Positions 16,021-24,458 of a stretch of 64,000 bases of DNA are shown piece after piece; the first letter of the stretch is position 1, and every line of letters begins with the position of its first letter. The stretch is taken from positions 496,001-560,000 of the forward strand of contig NZ_RSEB01000003.1 of the NCBI RefSeq assembly GCF_003933745.1, in the 5' to 3' direction. A program made the translations under genes and the position numbers. This DNA is from Glycomyces terrestris. GTDB taxonomy: Bacteria > Actinomycetota > Actinomycetes > Mycobacteriales > Micromonosporaceae. Below the pieces are notes generated by a model. The model was given only the letters and a program-made list of their open reading frames with translations. It did not search any database and was not told the DNA's origin.

Positions 16021-17064
16021 ATGAGAAGAAAGCGCATACCTCCCCTCGCGGCGACGGTGCTGACCGTCGCCGCGCTGATCGCGGCCGGGTCGCCGGCGCT
16101 CGCCGAGCCGGGACGCGGCGGGGACGGCCCGGGGCGCGGGGACCGGGCGTGCGACGCCGCGGCCCCCGGCGCGCTCGGCGGCGACCTCGGCGCGCACGAC
16201 CCGGGCCTGTACGCCCCCTGCGAGGAGGGCGAGCCCTGGTACGTCTTCGCGACCGGGTGGGGCCCGCTCGGCGACGGCAACATCACGATCCGCACCTCGC
16301 TCGACGGCGGCGCCACCTGGACCTATGTGGACACCGTGTGGGACGTCAAGCCCGCGTGGCTGACGGAGGCCGTGCCCGGCGTCGACAACCTGTGGGCGCC
16401 GGAGATCGTCGAGGACGACGGCCGCTTCCTGCTCTACTACTCGGCCTCCACGTTCGGGAGCCAGCGCTCGGTCATCGGCCTGGCGACCAACACGACGCTC
16501 GACCCGACCGACCCCGACTACGGGTGGGTCGACCGCGGCCCGGTCTGGGAGTCGGAGCAGGGCGACCCGTACAACGCGATCGACCCGACGGTCCTCCAGG
16601 CCGGCGGCCGGCACTACCTCGCGTACGGGTCCTGGTGGAGCGGCATCTACATGCTCGAACTCGACTGGCCCGCGGGGACGGTGGCGGAGGGCGCGGTCCC
16701 GGTCCACGTCGCGGGGCGCGGCGGCGCCGGCGTCGAGGCGCCCGCGCTCGTCAAGCACGGCCGCTACTACTACCTCTTCACCTCGTGGGACCGCTGCTGC
16801 GCGGGCGCCGACTCGACGTACAGCATCCGGGTCGGCCGCTCGACGTCGCCGACCGGGCCGTTCACCGACCGGGACGGCGTGGCGCTCACCGAGGGCGGCG
16901 GCACGCTCGTCCTGGGCGCGCACGGCGACTACGTCGCGACCGGCGGCCAGTCGATCCACAACGGGCTCATGGCGTACCACTCCTACCACGAAGACGGGCA
17001 CTTCGACCTCGGCATCGAGGCGATCGAGTGGAGCCGCGGCTGGCCCGTCCTCGACGGCGCCTAG
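16021..17064 (+). CDS. Secreted GH43 arabinan endo-1,5-alpha-L-arabinanase-like protein
   Basis: 347 residues with a classical signal peptide (MRRKRIPPLAATVLTVAAL, cleavage after ALAEP near 27). The five-bladed propeller motifs of GH43 are visible: HDPGLY (general base Asp at about 60), WAPEIVEDDGRFLLYYSAS, NAIDPTVL (pKa-modulating Asp) and GVEAPALV (general acid Glu). DRCCAGADSTYSIRVGRS is characteristic of endo-arabinanases. It should cut alpha-1,5-arabinan in plant cell wall outside the cell. The start ATG follows a GGTGG motif; the upstream 90 bp hold the promoter. Confidence 0.9.
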   Translation: MRRKRIPPLAATVLTVAALIAAGSPALAEPGRGGDGPGRGDRACDAAAPGALGGDLGAHDPGLYAPCEEGEPWYVFATGWGPLGDGNITIRTSLDGGATWTYVDTVWDVKPAWLTEAVPGVDNLWAPEIVEDDGRFLLYYSASTFGSQRSVIGLATNTTLDPTDPDYGWVDRGPVWESEQGDPYNAIDPTVLQAGGRHYLAYGSWWSGIYMLELDWPAGTVAEGAVPVHVAGRGGAGVEAPALVKHGRYYYLFTSWDRCCAGADSTYSIRVGRSTSPTGPFTDRDGVALTEGGGTLVLGAHGDYVATGGQSIHNGLMAYHSYHEDGHFDLGIEAIEWSRGWPVLDGA

Positions 17065-17378
17065 CGGACCCAGCGCCCCCGGCGGGTCGATGTCCGGGTC
17101 GATGCGCCGCTCGCACGGTGGAGGGGCCCCAGATCCCGGCGCCGGATCGGGGAGGCCGCCAAGCACATCGGCCGGACGGCGGCCGCCCAGGTCGCTGACA
17201 CCGCCGAGATCCACCCACCCCACCCGCCCTGGGGAGCCTGCGGCCATCCTCCCGCCCGGGTCCGACGCTTCGGCGCCCCGCGGGCGGGCGCGGGCCCGGA
17301 TCTCCCCCGAACGAGTGAACGGCGCCCCAGGGCCGGAAGCCCCGGGGCGCCGCTTCGCGCTGTGGCGCGGTGGAGGCG
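17065..17378. other. Convergent intergenic region
   Basis: 314 bp between convergent genes, very GC-rich. The only structure identified is the hairpin at 17321-17351. The sequence GGGGCCCCAGATCCCGGCGCCGGATC region (17123-17145) has inverted-repeat character but no further signal. Confidence 0.4.
17321..17351 (-). terminator. Hairpin terminator for the type VII-like pair
   Basis: GGCGCCCC/GGGGCGCC outer stem (8 bp) with an inner GGGC/GCCC stem. It lies just beyond the stop of the minus-strand gene at 17379. Confidence 0.65.
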
Positions 17379-19055
17379 CTAGGCGTACGGGTCGTCCTCC
17401 GCGTTGCGGATGATGCCCCAGATCTCCTCGTCCTCTTCGAGCCAGTCCTTGTGCTCGCCTTCGGGACCGTCCTCGCCGCCCATGCCGCGGGCGCCGCCCA
17501 TGCCGCCGCCCATCATGCCGCCCATGCCCATGCCGCCGCCGGAGCCGCCCATGCCGGCGGCCGTGTTGCCGGCCGCGCCGAGGCCGGTCGCGGAGGCCGA
17601 GCCGACCGGGAAGGACCCGCCGGAGCCGAGCGTCGCGGAACCGGCCCCGCCGGAGGCCAGACCGCCGGAGACCCCGCCGGGCGGCTCCAGGCCGCCCGCG
17701 CCGCCGCCACCGCCGGCCCCGTCGAGCGACGAGCCGCCCGCGTCGAGGCCGCCGGAGCCGGCGTCGAGGCCGCCGTAGGAGTCGGCGAGCATGTCCGAGG
17801 AGTCGCGGAACGTCGACGGACTCGACGGGTACGCCTCGGGCTGGAACGTGGAGGCGGACTCCTCCGCGTTCTCCCAGCGGTTCACGACGTCCTCGTTCGC
17901 GACCCGGGAGCGCCCTTCGTAGTCCTCGACGCCCACGTTCACGTCGGAGCTCATGTTCTCGTTGGCGTCGGCCCGCGCCCACGCCGCGGCCTGCTCCTGT
18001 GTGATCGGCGGCTCGTCGTTCTTGTGCTTGCGCATGTAGTACTCGGTCTGGTTCTCGACGTAGTCGTTGACCTCGTGCACGTACTCCTTGTCGAAGCCGC
18101 CGAGTTCGAGCAGCGCCCCGATGATGCCGCCGTCGTGGTCGCAGCCGGCCGAGACGTCGCACTCGCCGGAGCGGAACGGGGGCCGCACGTGGATGTACGG
18201 TTCGGTGTACATCGTGGACGGGTCCGGGATCCAGTACTGCGGCGCGGGGTACGGCAGCTCGCCGGAGTCGCCGCCCTGGAGGCCGTAGAACTCGTCGGCC
18301 TTCTGCTCCAGCAGCCCGACGGCGCCGGTGGTGGCGTCGCCGATGTCGTCGCACACCGAGGCGCAGTTGGTGAGCACGATCTCGACCTGCTCGGCGAAGG
18401 CGTCGAAGTCGGCGCCCTTCCAGGTCTCCGAGAGGGTGCGGAGCGCGGACTTGAGCATCGGCGCGATCCCGTTGGCGGGGTCGGTGTCGAAGTCGTTCTT
18501 GAACGTCTGCCAGTGCTCCGAGACCATCCGCAGCGCGTACTTGTCCGGGTCGTCGGGGCGGACCTCGGCCACGAGGTTGCGGATCGCCTGCTGGCTCGGC
18601 GCCGGCGTGCCCTTGGTCTCGACCGTCAGCATCTGGACCTGGCCGGCGATGGGGATGGCCGAGACGAGCTTGATCCAGGCCGCCTCGGCCTCGTTGTAGA
18701 CGTTCTGGCAGTCGGCCCGGGTGCAGGGCTGGCCGGAGAGGAAGAGGGCGTCGGCGTCGCGGCGCTGGTACTCGACGACGGTGGAGTCGTCGGGGCGGGC
18801 GCTCTCGTAGTCCTCGCGGGGACCGCGGCTGCCGTGGCGCCCGTCCTCGTCGTCGTCCTCCTCCTCGTCTTCGTCGTCGCCGTCCTCGTCGTCCTCTTCT
18901 TCTTCGTCGTCGTCGCGGTCGTCCTCGTCGCGGTCGTCGCCGTCCTCGCGGTCGTCGTCGTCGCGCTGGTCGTCGTCTTCGTCGCGCTCGTCGTCGCGCT
19001 CGTCGTCGTCGCGGCCGGTGTCGCCGCTGGTCTGGGTGTCGGGCATGTCGTTCAC
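17379..19055 (-). CDS. Putative type VII-associated protein with extreme acidic tract
   Basis: 558 residues. Residues about 15-73 are almost only Asp, Glu and Arg. A helical central domain (about 95-260) includes WQTFKNDFDTDPANG and SETWKGADFDAFAEQVE, a WxG-like turn that suggests a PPE/WXG-type secreted fold. A middle region has conserved Cys pairs (GECDVSAGCDHDG). The C-terminus (about 440-530) is Gly/Ser/Met-rich, then acidic again with HKDWLEEDEEIWGIIRNAEDD. It overlaps the upstream small helical gene by four bases, so the two are translationally coupled, as expected for a secretion substrate and its partner. Role inferred only. Confidence 0.6.
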   Translation of the reverse strand: MNDMPDTQTSGDTGRDDDERDDERDEDDDQRDDDDREDGDDRDEDDRDDDEEEEDDEDGDDEDEEEDDDEDGRHGSRGPREDYESARPDDSTVVEYQRRDADALFLSGQPCTRADCQNVYNEAEAAWIKLVSAIPIAGQVQMLTVETKGTPAPSQQAIRNLVAEVRPDDPDKYALRMVSEHWQTFKNDFDTDPANGIAPMLKSALRTLSETWKGADFDAFAEQVEIVLTNCASVCDDIGDATTGAVGLLEQKADEFYGLQGGDSGELPYPAPQYWIPDPSTMYTEPYIHVRPPFRSGECDVSAGCDHDGGIIGALLELGGFDKEYVHEVNDYVENQTEYYMRKHKNDEPPITQEQAAAWARADANENMSSDVNVGVEDYEGRSRVANEDVVNRWENAEESASTFQPEAYPSSPSTFRDSSDMLADSYGGLDAGSGGLDAGGSSLDGAGGGGGAGGLEPPGGVSGGLASGGAGSATLGSGGSFPVGSASATGLGAAGNTAAGMGGSGGGMGMGGMMGGGMGGARGMGGEDGPEGEHKDWLEEDEEIWGIIRNAEDDPYA

Positions 19056-19369
19056 GCCTCCGTTCGCGACAGGTCGGTGGCCGAGGCGTCATCGGTCTCG
19101 ACGGCGCGCTGCGCGACGCCGTCGACGGTGGCGATGATGCCGGCCAGGTCGGCTCGGAGGTCCTGGAGGTTGGACCAGGTCTGGCGGTGGAATTCGCGGT
19201 ACATCTCGCGGGCGGTCTGGCCCGAGTCGAGGAGGCCGAAACCGGGCTCCACGCCGAGTTCGTTGCCGTGCCGCAGCCGTTCGATCAGCGTTTCGAGGTA
19301 GTCCAAGCGGCCCTGGGCGACCTCGCGGAACTCGGCGAGGGCATCGGGGTCGACGGAGCGATCGGACAC
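19052..19369 (-). CDS. Small helical protein, WXG100/EspC-like partner
   Basis: 105 residues from the GTG at 19369, chosen because GGAG lies nine bases upstream; a TTG 15 bases further up is possible. All-alpha, hydrophilic, no Cys, with REFHRQTWSNLQDLRADLAGI around a single Trp, compatible with an ESX-type helical hairpin. It overlaps by four bases (ATGA type) with the acidic-tract gene, so both are probably made and act together. Confidence 0.6.
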   Translation of the reverse strand: MSDRSVDPDALAEFREVAQGRLDYLETLIERLRHGNELGVEPGFGLLDSGQTAREMYREFHRQTWSNLQDLRADLAGIIATVDGVAQRAVETDDASATDLSRTEA

Positions 19370-19714
19370 GGGGTCACACTCCAAGGGGGACGAGGGTTTG
19401 AGTCCAAAGCGGTCTCAATTCTATCCACCCTGCGCCACAACATGGGTACTCAGAGTTGCGGCATTTGTCCGGTTAGGACCATTCTCGCGAGGTCGGTACA
19501 ATCGATATTCCCCCTGTTTGGCACGACTCCGGGAGACCACTCCTCCGAATGGACGGAATTGCGCACGGCCGCAAGGGATCAGGAAGCGAATCCAAGACCA
19601 GGGGAAACTCTCGTCCCAGTGTCAACTTCGGACACAGACGGAAAAGGCGGCCCCGCTGTGCGGAACCGCCTCTCCCGTCGCTGTCGTGAACGGGCCGTGA
19701 ATGCGCCCGGTCCG
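19370..19714. other. Intergenic region before the type VII-like pair and after glnR
   Basis: 345 bp. It contains the glnR terminator at 19642-19670 and, closer to 19400-19550, the presumed promoter of the minus-strand pair, with unusually AT-rich sequence for this genome (TCAATTCTATCC, ACAATCGATATTCC). No RNA gene recognised. Confidence 0.4.
19642..19670 (-). terminator. glnR terminator
   Basis: On the minus strand, an imperfect stem GGCGG..CCGC/GCGG..CCGCC is followed by TTTTCC. It lies 45 bp after the glnR stop. Confidence 0.7.
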
Positions 19715-20437
19715 TTACGCGTCGACCCGCTCGGGGGCCGGCTCGGACTCGCGAAGGTTCTCCGGCGGGGGCGCCACGAACTTGTAGCCGACCTGCCGCA
19801 CGGTGCCGATCATCGACTCGTACTCCGAGCCGAGCTTGGCGCGCAGGCGCCGCACGTGGACGTCGACGGTGCGGGTGCCGCCGAAGTAGTCGTAGCCCCA
19901 CACCTCCCGCAGCAGCTGCTCGCGGGTGAACACGCGCCCGGGGTGCTGGGCGAGGAACCGCAGCAGCTCGAACTCCTTGTAGGTCAGGTCGAGCGGGGCG
20001 CCCTTGAGCTTCGCGGCGTACGTGTCGGGGTCGACGGTGAGGTCGCCGGCGCGGATCACCGCGGGCCCGGCGGCCGTGGCCGCGTTCGGCTTCCCGGTGG
20101 TCAGCCGCAGGCGCGCCTCGACCTCCGCCGGGCCGGACGAGGCGAGCAGGAAGTCGTCGACGCCCCAGTCCGCCTGGAGCGCGGCCAGGCCGGCCTCGGT
20201 GACGATCGCGAGGAGCGGGACGGTCAGGCCGGTGGCCTGGAGGACGCGGCACGTGGCGCGGGCGTCGGCGAGGTCGGACCGGGCGTCGACCATCACCGCG
20301 TCGGGGCTCGGCCCGCTCAGCAGCGCCCGCACGTCCCGGCCGGCGTACCGCGCGCGATGCGGCAGCAGCTCCAGGGACGGCAGGATCGACTCGGGGGACT
20401 CCGGCACGGGGTTGGATGTGAGGATCAGGATTTCCAA
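19715..20437 (-). CDS. glnR: GlnR, global nitrogen response regulator
   Basis: 240 residues from the TTG at 20437, which has GGAGG six bases upstream; a GTG at 20464 would add nine residues. The receiver domain is atypical (no phosphorylation pocket), with [24 protein letters not shown] near 95-118 that matches actinomycete GlnR closely from memory. The OmpR-type winged helix follows, with [20 protein letters not shown] and [20 protein letters not shown]. GlnR activates glutamine synthetase, ammonium transport and other nitrogen genes under nitrogen limitation. Monocistronic. Identification rests on the recognisable motif set. Confidence 0.9.
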   Translation of the reverse strand: MEILILTSNPVPESPESILPSLELLPHRARYAGRDVRALLSGPSPDAVMVDARSDLADARATCRVLQATGLTVPLLAIVTEAGLAALQADWGVDDFLLASSGPAEVEARLRLTTGKPNAATAAGPAVIRAGDLTVDPDTYAAKLKGAPLDLTYKEFELLRFLAQHPGRVFTREQLLREVWGYDYFGGTRTVDVHVRRLRAKLGSEYESMIGTVRQVGYKFVAPPPENLRESEPAPERVDA

Positions 20438-20754
20438 GGCAGTCCTCCGCTGGTAGGTGAGCACACGCGACTATCGCTCTTCCCGGCTTCGGCGACGGGC
20501 GGGCTTACATGCGGTAGGTGGAGTCCTGTCAAAGTGTAAACGGTCACCTGGCAAATGACCAGCGTCACGACGGTGCAACCTCACGATGCGGGACGGCGCG
20601 CCGCAAGGCCGCCGCAAACCGCCGTTCACTCCGGCGACACGCGCCGCTCACAGGCCGCCCCGGTCCGTCACCCCCGCGGGTGGTCGCGCCGACACCCGCT
20701 TTGCGGCCCTTCGAAGGTGAACGGTGCACAAGGGCCTTGCCGTAGGCTGGGACC
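20438..20754. promoter_or_regulatory. Divergent region between glnR and a membrane-protein gene
   Basis: 317 bp. Around 20526-20572 GTGTAAACGGTCACCTGGCAAATGACCAGCGTCAC is less GC-rich and holds an inverted GGTCA...TGACC pair (12-base gap), a candidate operator. I could not match it to the GlnR box with confidence. The rest is GC-rich without clear structure. Confidence 0.4.
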
Positions 20755-21780
20755 GTGTCGTACAGCCGACCCAACGAGACCTGGGGCTACGAGCCGCCGG
20801 AGGCGGCCCCTCCCGCCGAGGCCCTGGGCCCGGACCGCCCCGAGGAGCCGAGCCGCGCCGAGGTGCGCCGCGCCGCCGCCGAGGCCGCCGCCCCGCGCCG
20901 CCGCGCGGACACCGGCGCGTACCGGGCCGTCGGCCCCGACGGCCGCGAGGACCACACGCTCCCGCCCCCCGCCCCGCACCTCCTCCACCGCCTGCCCGCG
21001 CTCGCCGTCGTCATCGTCGTCAGCGCCGGGCTCGTGCTCGGCGCCCAGATGGAGCGGCCCGTCTACGCCGCCGGGATCGCCGTCCTCCAGATCGCCGCGG
21101 TCGTGCTCGTGACGTGGGTGCGCCGCATCGAGGGCGCGTGGCTGACCGTCGCGGTCGCGTCCGGGCTCGCGATCGCCGCCGACTGGGTCGCCGTCACCTG
21201 GCAGCCGGTGTCGCTCCTGCCGGTCACCGTCCTCCTCGCGCTCGCGTTCGCGGCCGCGGTCGCCGGGCAGCTGGCGCGCCGCACCCACGACGGGGTCACC
21301 GAGAGCCTCGGGTTCACGATGGTGCTGTGCCTCGCCGTGTGCGGGTACGCGTGCTACATCGCCCTGTCGCGCCTGGGGTCGGCGCCGCCCGCGATGTACT
21401 CGGCGGTCGTCGCGGCCGGGACCGCGGTCCTCGCCGCCCGCGCCGTGGACCTCGTCATGCCCGACCCGCGCATCAACCGGCAGGTCACCCGCGGTGCGTT
21501 CGGGATCGTCATCGGCACCATGTGCGGCACCGCGTCGGCCGCGTACGCCGGGCTCGTCATCGAGGGCCCCGACCCGCGGCACGCCGCGATCGGCGGCCTC
21601 CTCATCGCGCTCATCGCGGTCCTGTCGGACCTCGCGTGCGGGTACATGTCGGCGTCGCGGCGGATCGACGGCGCCGGCGCCGCCCCGAACCCGGTGGTCA
21701 GCGCCGCCGGGCCGCTCCTGGCGTTCGCGGTCACGGGCCCCGTCGTGTACCTCTTGAGCGCCTACTACATGATCGACTGA
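20755..21780 (+). CDS. Polytopic membrane protein with disordered N-terminus
   Basis: 341 residues from a GTG. Residues 1-75 are Pro/Glu/Ala-rich and likely cytosolic. About eight or nine hydrophobic helices follow (starting at LPALAVVIVVSAGLVLG, about 80-97). No transporter motif. The same gene pair (this protein then LmeA-like) is familiar from other actinomycetes, where the product is uncharacterised. It ends 45 bp before the LmeA-like gene. Confidence 0.68.
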   Translation: MSYSRPNETWGYEPPEAAPPAEALGPDRPEEPSRAEVRRAAAEAAAPRRRADTGAYRAVGPDGREDHTLPPPAPHLLHRLPALAVVIVVSAGLVLGAQMERPVYAAGIAVLQIAAVVLVTWVRRIEGAWLTVAVASGLAIAADWVAVTWQPVSLLPVTVLLALAFAAAVAGQLARRTHDGVTESLGFTMVLCLAVCGYACYIALSRLGSAPPAMYSAVVAAGTAVLAARAVDLVMPDPRINRQVTRGAFGIVIGTMCGTASAAYAGLVIEGPDPRHAAIGGLLIALIAVLSDLACGYMSASRRIDGAGAAPNPVVSAAGPLLAFAVTGPVVYLLSAYYMID

Positions 21781-21825
21781 CGCACCCCTCGCGCCGCACA
21801 CCCCGAGACTCCCTGGAGCCCCCTG

Positions 21826-22548
21826 GTGAAGATCCTCCGCCGCATCCTGATCACCCTCGTCGTCGCCGCCGCCCTCCTCGCCCTCGGGGACCGGGTCGCG
21901 AACGCGGTCGCCGAGCGGCGCATCGCGACCGAGGTCGCGGCCACCGCCGCCGACCACGGCGCCTACTCCGACCAGCGCCCCGACGTGACGATCCACGGCT
22001 GGCCGTTCGCGACGCAGGCGTGGACCGGCGACTTCGAGCAGATCGACATCACCCTCCGGGACGTGGGCGCGAACGGCCTGGTGTTCCCCGAGCTCGCCAT
22101 GACCGCGCACGACGTGGACGCCGACTGGCGCGAGCTCAGCGACGGGGGCGACGCGGTCGCGCGCACCCTCGACGTCTCCGGCGAGATCGCGATCGACTCG
22201 GTCGAGGCGCTCCTGGCCGAGCAGACCGGCTGGGACCTCCAGATCGACGAGGACGGCACCGCCACGCTCTCGGCGACCGAGGAGATCGGCGGGATCTCGG
22301 TGGACCTGGAGGCCAGCGGGCAGATCGCCGTCGGCGAGGGCGCGATCAGCTTCACGCCCGACGCGGTGGAGTCGGTCACGCAGGGCCTGCCCGCGTCGAT
22401 CCAGCCGCTCGTCGACGAGTTCGCGTCCCAGTTGACCTCGTCGGTCGAGATCCCCGAACTGCCGTACGGGATCACGCTCGCGGAGATCGCGTTCGAGGGG
22501 GACGTGGTCGCGATCTCGGGCACCGCCGAGGACGTCGTCCTCACCTGA
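21826..22548 (+). CDS. LmeA-like phospholipid-binding protein (DUF2993)
   Basis: 240 residues from a GTG. An N-terminal hydrophobic anchor (about 6-24) precedes the DUF2993 domain, with the family-typical motifs ISVRGWPF-like (here VTIHGWPFATQAW at about 51-63) and a long beta-rich tubular-lipid-binding fold. In mycobacteria LmeA binds phospholipid in the periplasm and supports lipomannan elongation. The anchor rather than a cleaved signal suggests attachment to the outer face of the membrane. Probably in one transcript with the upstream membrane protein. Confidence 0.85.
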   Translation: MKILRRILITLVVAAALLALGDRVANAVAERRIATEVAATAADHGAYSDQRPDVTIHGWPFATQAWTGDFEQIDITLRDVGANGLVFPELAMTAHDVDADWRELSDGGDAVARTLDVSGEIAIDSVEALLAEQTGWDLQIDEDGTATLSATEEIGGISVDLEASGQIAVGEGAISFTPDAVESVTQGLPASIQPLVDEFASQLTSSVEIPELPYGITLAEIAFEGDVVAISGTAEDVVLT

Positions 22549-22642
22549 GCGGTCACCGCCCGATCGCGTTCGGTGGGGTCCGCAGTCCAGATCGCGAGAA
22601 CGGGTGTGGATTCGGCCCGGGAAGTCTGCTAGCGTTCTGGCC

Positions 22643-22720
22643 ATGCGCAAGCCGATGCTCACCAAGCGGCGCGCGATCGACTACTGCATGATCGCGGCCA
22701 CGCTCTGTCGAATGCCTTAG
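22643..22720 (+). CDS. Cysteine-containing regulatory leader peptide
   Basis: A 25-codon ORF, MRKPMLTKRRAIDYCMIAATLCRMP, about 285 bp upstream of the sulfurtransferase gene. It fits the known actinobacterial leader-peptide family (L-x-x-R-R-x-x-D-x-C-x-x-A-x-x-L-C-R) that sits ahead of sulfur genes and senses cysteine through translation of its Cys codons (residues 15 and 22). It was recognised by pattern, not by length. Regulation of cysA2-sseC by attenuation or translational coupling is inferred. No close Shine-Dalgarno is obvious. Confidence 0.75.
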   Translation: MRKPMLTKRRAIDYCMIAATLCRMP

Positions 22721-23006
22721 GCGACTCGCCCGGCCCCGGAGGCCGAACGGCAGTCGCCGCATTGCGGCCCAGCGTGCGCAGCACGACCAAGTGCAGATCA
22801 GAGCAAGGCTTGCTTCCACAGGTTCCACTCCCCCGTGCCGTCCGCCGGCGCGACCGGAACCGGTCTCGATTCCAGGACCGACGATCCCCTGGATCTCCCT
22901 GCTCGCCCAGCCGTGGGAACACGGCGCCTCCGCACCGCCGGGCCCTCTCGAACTCGGAACAGTCGATACCAAGCCATTCCAATTCAGCGTTCAGGAGAGA
23001 ACACCC
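22721..23006 (+). promoter_or_regulatory. Structured 5' leader between leader peptide and cysA2
   Basis: 286 bp. Immediately after the peptide stop, GCGACT (22721-22726) can pair with AGTCGC near 22752, enclosing GGCC-CCGGA-GGCC: a hairpin well placed to sense stalled ribosomes. Further inverted pairs (CGACCGG/CCGGTC) lie near 22850. The real start is marked by AGGAGA seven bases before the ATG at 23007. Confidence 0.55.
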
Positions 23007-23858
23007 ATGGCCCGTGAAGACGTGCTGGTCACCGCCGACTGGGCGGAAGAGAACCTCGACACCCCCGGAGTCGTGTTCGTCGAAGTCGACGAGGACACCT
23101 CGGCCTACGACAGCGGCCACATCAAGGGCGCCGTCAAGATCGACTGGAAGGACGACCTCCAGGACCCGGTCCGCCGCGACTTCGTCAACCAGGAGCAGTT
23201 CTCGCAGCTGCTCTCGGAGCGCGGGATCGCCAACGACGACACCGTCGTCCTCTACGGCGGCAACAACAACTGGTTCGCGGCCTACGCGTACTGGTACTTC
23301 AAGCTGTACGGCCACGAGAGCGTGAAGCTCCTCGACGGCGGCCGCAAGAAGTGGGAGCTCGACGCCCGCGACGTCACCACCGAGGTCGTCAAGCGCGAGC
23401 CGACGAACTACGTCGCCAAGCCGCTCAACTGGGACCTGCGCGCCAAGCGCGACGAGGTCGAGGCGGCCATCGGCGTCAAGAACCTCATCGACGTGCGCTC
23501 CCCCGACGAGTACGCCGGCCGCCTCCTGGCCCCGGCCCACCTCCCGCAGGAGCAGTCGCAGCGCGCCGGCCACATCCCGACCGCGCTGAGCGTCCCGTGG
23601 TCGAAGGCCGCGAACGAGGACGGCACCTTCAAGTCCGAGGAGGAGCTCCGCGAGCTCTACGTCGGCGAGGCCGGCCTCGACGAGACCAAGTCGACGATCG
23701 CGTACTGCCGCATCGGCGAGCGCTCCAGCCACACCTGGTTCGCGCTCCGCGAGCTCCTCGGCTACGAGGACGTCAAGAACTACGACGGCTCCTGGACCGA
23801 GTACGGGTCGCTCGTGGGCGTCCCGATCGCGCTCGGCGACGAGCCCGGCACCAAGTGA
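23007..23858 (+). CDS. cysA2: Thiosulfate sulfurtransferase (tandem rhodanese)
   Basis: 283 residues, two rhodanese domains (about 8-125 and 150-275). The active-site loop CRIGERS with catalytic Cys234 is in the C-terminal domain; the N-terminal domain lacks a Cys in its loop (GGNNNWFA), as is normal. Cytosolic. It transfers sulfane sulfur, typically from thiosulfate, to acceptors. The leader peptide upstream and sseC 27 bp downstream are the same set as mycobacterial cysA2-sseC1, supporting a sulfur-assimilation role under cysteine control. Confidence 0.9.
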   Translation: MAREDVLVTADWAEENLDTPGVVFVEVDEDTSAYDSGHIKGAVKIDWKDDLQDPVRRDFVNQEQFSQLLSERGIANDDTVVLYGGNNNWFAAYAYWYFKLYGHESVKLLDGGRKKWELDARDVTTEVVKREPTNYVAKPLNWDLRAKRDEVEAAIGVKNLIDVRSPDEYAGRLLAPAHLPQEQSQRAGHIPTALSVPWSKAANEDGTFKSEEELRELYVGEAGLDETKSTIAYCRIGERSSHTWFALRELLGYEDVKNYDGSWTEYGSLVGVPIALGDEPGTK

Positions 23859-23885
23859 CCGGCGACGGAACGGAAAGGAAGCACC

Positions 23886-24197
23886 ATGTCTGACAGCTGC
23901 GCTGCACCCGACCAGGACCTGGCCCTGCCGGCGTCGGTCGACCTCGAGAAGGAGACGGTCCTCAGCGGCACCGTCGTCAACGACGAGGGTGAACTCGTCC
24001 AGGGCGCGTACGTGCGCCTCCTCGACGGCACCGGCGAGTTCACCGCCGAGGTCGTCACCGGCGAGGGCGGCCAGTTCCGCTTCTTCGCCGCCCCCGGCAA
24101 GTGGACGCTCCGGGCGCTCTCGCGCTACGGCGACGCCACCGGCGAGATCGAGGCCGCCCGCGGCGTCAACGAGACCAAGCTCGCCGTGAGCCGCTAG
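23886..24197 (+). CDS. sseC: SseC family protein (DUF1416)
   Basis: 103 residues, beta-rich: LSGTVVNDEGELVQGAYVRLLDG is the DUF1416 signature, a carboxypeptidase-regulatory-like fold. CAAPDQDLALPASVD near the start is the conserved N-terminus with its single Cys. The gene follows cysA2 at 27 bp with GGAAAGGAAG as ribosome site, and both end at the strong terminator at 24234. Function unproven; always linked to the rhodanese gene, so a partner in sulfur transfer is likely. Confidence 0.88.
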   Translation: MSDSCAAPDQDLALPASVDLEKETVLSGTVVNDEGELVQGAYVRLLDGTGEFTAEVVTGEGGQFRFFAAPGKWTLRALSRYGDATGEIEAARGVNETKLAVSR

Positions 24198-24233
24198 ACC
24201 GACCGGGGCGATTCAGCTCGTAACCCAGTCCGG

Positions 24234-24270
24234 AAGGGCCCGAACACGTTCGCGTGTGCGGGCCCTTTTT
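24234..24270 (+). terminator. Terminator after sseC
   Basis: GGGCCCG...CGGGCCC with inner AACACG-TTCG-CGTGT, preceded by AA and followed by TTTTT: a classical intrinsic terminator. Confidence 0.92.
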
Positions 24271-24414
24271 CATTGCCGGGCGCGGCGCCCGGCCGGTCTC
24301 GGCACGAGTGGGGTCGCCGCTCGCGCGGGGGTCTCCCGCCGGGCCACCTTCTCATGACGACACCGAGGGGCCCACCGCTCGCGCGGGGCCCTTCCCGTCC
24401 CGGTCTCCTCGGGT

Positions 24415-24450
24415 CGCTCGGCCCGCGGTCCTTGCTTCGCGGGCCGAGCG
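24415..24450 (-). terminator. Terminator after the CMD-family gene
   Basis: 13-bp perfect stem CGCTCGGCCCGCG/CGCGGGCCGAGCG, loop of ten, just past the stop at 24459 on the minus strand. The preceding 24271-24414 is GC-rich with no gene. Confidence 0.75.
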
Positions 24451-24458
24451 GCCCGCCG

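Noticed and set aside
15793..19092. Very long open frame across the arabinanase and type VII pair
   Set aside because: It crosses two convergent genes, has antisense-type low-complexity Arg/Ala content, and shows no domain.
20526..20572. GlnR box upstream of glnR
   Set aside because: The spacing and half-sites do not match the accepted GTnAC-n6-GnAAC form well enough to call; listed only as a candidate operator.
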